DNA from: Geothermovivens sp964644845
GTDB lineage: Bacteria; Zhuqueibacterota; Zhuqueibacteria; Oleimicrobiales; Geothermoviventaceae
Length of the DNA: 27,616 bases
NCBI GenBank assembly: GCA_964644845.1
Contig: CAZXXS010000010.1
Location: 1 to 27,616 of the forward strand
Direction of reading: 5' to 3'
Shown piece by piece: positions 25,801 through 27,616 of the stretch (positions within the stretch are counted from its first letter, which is position 1; every line of letters starts with the position of its first letter). A model generated the notes under the pieces. That model made no database searches. It saw only the letters and a program-made list of their open reading frames with translations, and was not told where the DNA came from. Position numbers and translations under genes: made by a program.

Positions 25801-27616
25801 TGTCCGTGGTCACGATCAAAGGCAAGGAAGCATCGCGGATCATGTAGGCCAGCCGCTCAGCCGGGTAGTCGGGATCCAGCGGCACGTACGCGGCGCCCGA
25901 TTTGAGAATGCCGAGCAAACCAACCAGCAGTTCTGGTGAACGCTCCAGGCAAAGCCCAACCCGCACCTCAGGGCCCGCTCCGAGGCTCCTCAAGTAGTTT
26001 GCAAGGCGGTTGGCTCGCCGGTCGAGTTCCTCGTAGGTCAGCGCGCTACCGTCCGTGGCGTCCACAACCGCGGTGGCCCGGGGTGATCGTGCAGCGGTTT
26101 CCGCAACGCGCTCGTGGACCGTCAACGGAGGCCGTACCGGCCTGTCCGTTGCGTTCCAGGTCTCCAGAACGAGTCTCCTCTCCTGTTCCGAAACAAGAGG
26201 GATTTCTCCTACCGGCAGGCTCGGCCTCTGCACAACTGCTCTCAGGATGTTCTTGTAGTGTTCAAGCAGGCGCCGAATCGTCGCCTCCTCGAACAGGTCG
26301 GTGTTGTACTCGGCGACGAGCGCCAAACCGGTCGGGGTTTCTTCCGCCACCAGCGTCAGATCAAAGGGCGAAAGTCCGTTTTCGATTTCGATCGGTTCAA
26401 GCTGCAAGGCAGGCACCCGAACTGGCTTGCGAGCAGCCCCGGTTTGCAACACAAACATAACCTGGAACAGCGGGGAGTAACTTGTGCTGCGCTCCGGGTT
26501 CAGCTCTTCCACCAGCTTCTCGAACGGGAGTTCCTGGTGCAGGTAAGCTTCCAACGTGGTTTCCCGAATCTGCCGGAACAAATCGACAAAGCGTTGCTTG
26601 TCGTCGAGCGTCGCCCGAACCACCAGTGTGTTGACGAAGAAACCGATCAGCGGTTCGATCTCCGGCCGTGTCCGGTTTGCAATGGGTGTTCCAACCAGGA
26701 GGTCCTTTTGTCCTGAGTAGCGGTAGAGCAGAACATCGAACGCCGCCAGCAACAACATGAAAAGCGTGCCGTTCTCTTCCCGGGCCAGCTTTTTCAGCGC
26801 CCGCGTCAGATCTGAGGGCAGCTGGTCGCGCAGGTGAGCGCCTGCGGCGGTCTGCACCGCGGGTCGCGGCTTGTCGGTGGGCAGTTCCAGGACCTCCGGA
26901 GCCCCAGCCAACTTCTTCCGCCAGTAAGCCACTTCTATTTCGAGGTTCTCGCCCTGCATCCAGCGCCGCTGCCAGTGCGCGTAGTCGGCGTACTGGATCG
27001 GCAGCTCCGGCAGATCAGGTTCCGTTCCCCTGACCAGACTGTCGTAGACTGTCGCAACTTCCCGCATCATCACGCCGGTCGACCAGCCGTCCGAAATCGT
27101 GTGGTGCATCGTGAAGAGCGCTACGTGTTCGTCCTCGCGTAATTTCAAGAGCCTGACGCGTAGCAGCGGATCACGGGCAAGGTCAAAACCCGTCGTTGCT
27201 TCGCGACGCGCCAGATCCTCGACGATCTTCTCTTGTTCCTCAGCAGAAAGCCCAGACAGATCGATCAGGGGAATCTGCAGTTCGAGCTTGTCGCGAATCA
27301 CCTGCACTGGCTCGGTGTCCTTGAGGACGAAATTGGTGCGCAGCACCTCGTGCCGATCTACCACACGGTTGATGCTTTGGCGCAAGGCATCGACGTCCAG
27401 GTCGCCACGGAGACGCACAGCAGACGGGATGTTGTACAGGGGGCTACCCGGGTCCAGCTGATCCAACACCCACAGACGCTGCTGCGAGAACGAAAGCGGC
27501 AAGTCGCCGTCACGGGGAACGCGCTCGATCGGCTCAAGCGTTGCTCCCCGCTCCTGCCGTAACTGTCGCTCGATCACCTCCGCCAGACCCCGGACCGTCG
27601 TGCGTTCGAACACTTC
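22895..27616 (-). CDS. NRPS with terminal epimerisation domain (partial, ...T-C-A-T-E)
   Basis: At least 1573 codons are visible; the reading frame runs through the right edge, so the start lies outside the window. A GTG at 27613 is an internal Val codon of a carrier domain (VFERTTVRGLAE), not a start. Counting from that Val, the domains are: T remnant 1-17, C 37-480, A 495-1000, T 1015-1085, E 1102-1545. The T serine lies in GGDSI, the form usual for carriers that feed an E domain. The C-terminus (DFPLANLDAKKLDKVL and a few more residues) resembles the short communication-mediating donor helix of E-ended synthetases, matching the acceptor-type start of the next gene 18 bp away. The protein adds one residue, flips it to D and hands it on. 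It is the first NRPS gene seen in the operon. Its upstream modules, and any starter or lipoinitiation domain, are out of view. Confidence 0.95.
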   Translation of the reverse strand, partial: EVFERTTVRGLAEVIERQLRQERGATLEPIERVPRDGDLPLSFSQQRLWVLDQLDPGSPLYNIPSAVRLRGDLDVDALRQSINRVVDRHEVLRTNFVLKDTEPVQVIRDKLELQIPLIDLSGLSAEEQEKIVEDLARREATTGFDLARDPLLRVRLLKLREDEHVALFTMHHTISDGWSTGVMMREVATVYDSLVRGTEPDLPELPIQYADYAHWQRRWMQGENLEIEVAYWRKKLAGAPEVLELPTDKPRPAVQTAAGAHLRDQLPSDLTRALKKLAREENGTLFMLLLAAFDVLLYRYSGQKDLLVGTPIANRTRPEIEPLIGFFVNTLVVRATLDDKQRFVDLFRQIRETTLEAYLHQELPFEKLVEELNPERSTSYSPLFQVMFVLQTGAARKPVRVPALQLEPIEIENGLSPFDLTLVAEETPTGLALVAEYNTDLFEEATIRRLLEHYKNILRAVVQRPSLPVGEIPLVSEQERRLVLETWNATDRPVRPPLTVHERVAETAARSPRATAVVDATDGSALTYEELDRRANRLANYLRSLGAGPEVRVGLCLERSPELLVGLLGILKSGAAYVPLDPDYPAERLAYMIRDASLPLIVTTDKLRQHLPAGEYVEVCLDRDRGKIDAMPAETPGVAVDPGSLAYVIYTSGSTGRPKGVMVEHRSVVNHSAFTVEAFGLRDSDRVLQFSTINFDTAVEEIFPALMSGATLVLRPRGVVLSVEELFGLVREQGITVLDLPTAYWHEVVHQLESADLNWPDSVRLVVTGGERALSEPYVAWRKRVNRRVRWLNTYGPTETTVVATWFEPGPDWKPTGEGVPIGKPIANARVYVLDELLRPLPLGVPGELCIGGAGVARGYLNKPDQTAAVFVPDPFAKQPGSRLYRTGDRVRYLTDGTLQFLGRVDDQVKVRGYRVELGEIEAALLEHPEVREAAVVADQAKSRTSRLLAYFVSADGKAVEISALREFLRSRLPDFMVPSAFVQLEALPRTPSGKIDRRALPHDGVAEEPKRVESAALENETEQVLAELWREVLGVEQVAATDNFFELGGDSILAIQLVARAKQAGLEVSPLQIFQHQTLRELASVVREAKSVSVPSGPVVGTAPLTPIQRWFFEQNFVNPNHWNQSVLFKVQQHLDPDLLRRAVAELEKHHDALRLRFRRERGDWIQEFSEPGKDPSFTAVDLSTVPESSEKAAVAGIARTAQQSLDLERGPIYRVLYLDFGRHRPGRVLFVVHHLAVDGVSWRILLDDLRTAYEQLRAGRQPALPPRTTSYRDWAEKLVSWANDLRLLREVDFWAGFADESVRALPLDFPNGTNDERSATSVTVSLTPSETESLLKELPAAQKTTVEEVLLTALIGAFARWSGQLRVLVDLEGHGRESLFGEQIDVSRTVGWFTTVYPVLLDRRGVTSPVEGLRKTKEVLRRIPNRGFGFGLLRYLNEDEDVRKRLGALPSAQVSFNYLGQFDQVVQNDTVFAPAAESPGPDRDPRGMRNYVLDVTGSVAGGVLRVSFTYSENVYKPQSVEALAEAFSDELRQLIAAAKVEEHAAPSAADFPLANLDAKKLDKVLQKLNRS
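22970..24313 (-). other. Epimerisation (E) domain of M1
   Basis: The domain has the full E motif set in order: PLTPIQRWFFEQ, HHLAVDGVSWRIL (catalytic His), DLEGHGRE, SRTVGWFTTVYP and SFNYLGQFD. It converts the carrier-bound L residue to an L/D mixture from which the next C domain takes the D form. It is the only E domain in the window. Confidence 0.93.
24344..27526 (-). other. NRPS module M1 (C-A-T), cationic residue predicted
   Basis: The C domain reads LPLSFSQQRLWVLDQ and HHTISDGWS (LCL-like), so the upstream residue is probably L. The A domain code from FDTAVEE, VLDLPTA, VVTGGE and NTYGPTETTVV is DTEDVGTVVK. Acidic residues at 239 and 278 indicate a basic side chain; from memory Lys- or Arg-type pockets look like this. 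Lys is my first choice, then Arg, with low certainty between them. The C3 and A3 motifs are intact. Confidence 0.85.
27563..27616 (-). other. Tail of an upstream carrier (T) domain at the window edge
   Basis: The edge residues EVFERTTVRGLAEVIERQ match the last helix of the carrier domains seen elsewhere here (for example RVFFERPTVAGMAQEVERL). They prove that another module sits in the same protein before M1, so the peptide has at least one residue more than the seven modules in view. Confidence 0.8.

Noticed and set aside
27611..27613. GTG at the right edge as a start codon for the partial NRPS
   Set aside because: It encodes the Val of a carrier-domain helix (EVFERTTV); the frame stays open to the window edge, so the gene simply continues beyond it.

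Overview
The window is the 3' part of a large nonribosomal peptide synthetase (NRPS) operon, read entirely on the minus strand. Transcription runs from the right edge to the left edge. The order is: a partial NRPS gene (22895-27616, its 5' end outside the window), a two-module NRPS gene (16448-22876), a four-module NRPS gene ending in a thioesterase (2826-16451), a sulfotransferase (1617-2753) and an MFS exporter (98-1426). The NRPS genes are separated by 18 bp and then by a 4-bp start/stop overlap. The sulfotransferase follows after 72 bp and the exporter after 190 bp. A GNRA-loop hairpin lies just beyond the exporter stop codon and may end the transcript. No regulator, MbtH protein, phosphopantetheinyl transferase, RNA gene, CRISPR array or mobile element is visible. 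No gene-free stretch exceeds 190 bases.

Seven complete modules can be read in assembly order. M1 is C-A-T-E. M2 and M3 are each C-A-T. M4 to M7 are each C-A-T, and M7 is followed by a type I TE. The last residues of an upstream carrier domain at the right edge show that at least one more module precedes M1. I read ten-residue specificity codes by eye against the GrsA-Phe motifs. M1 is DTEDVGTVVK (cationic, Lys/Arg-like, epimerised to D). M2 is DAATIAGVGK (aromatic-like). M3 is DAWTVAAVCK (Phe, the canonical code). M4 is DVGEIGSIDK (ornithine). M5 is DATKIGEVGK (Asn). M6 is DASTIAAVGK (aromatic, possibly Tyr). M7 is DGIIGAGVAK (not recognised). The inferred partial product is ...-D-(Lys/Arg)-Aro-Phe-Orn-Asn-Aro-X, a cationic, aromatic-rich peptide of at least eight residues. 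It would be released by the TE by hydrolysis or macrocyclisation, probably sulfated by the sulfotransferase, and probably exported by the MFS protein.

The source is a bacterium of fairly high GC (roughly high 50s to 60 percent by eye). The domain style (SFAQQRLWFLDQLEPG-type condensation starts, no MbtH, an all-NRPS line with an MFS_3-like exporter) is common in Cyanobacteria, Myxococcota, Acidobacteriota and uncultured soil or marine lineages. Nothing in the window fixes the phylum.

The main points of interest are the sulfotransferase inside the NRPS operon, the unassigned code of M7, a likely charge-complementary docking pair at the junction between the second and third NRPS genes, and an old repeated unit shared by modules 5/6 and 6/7.
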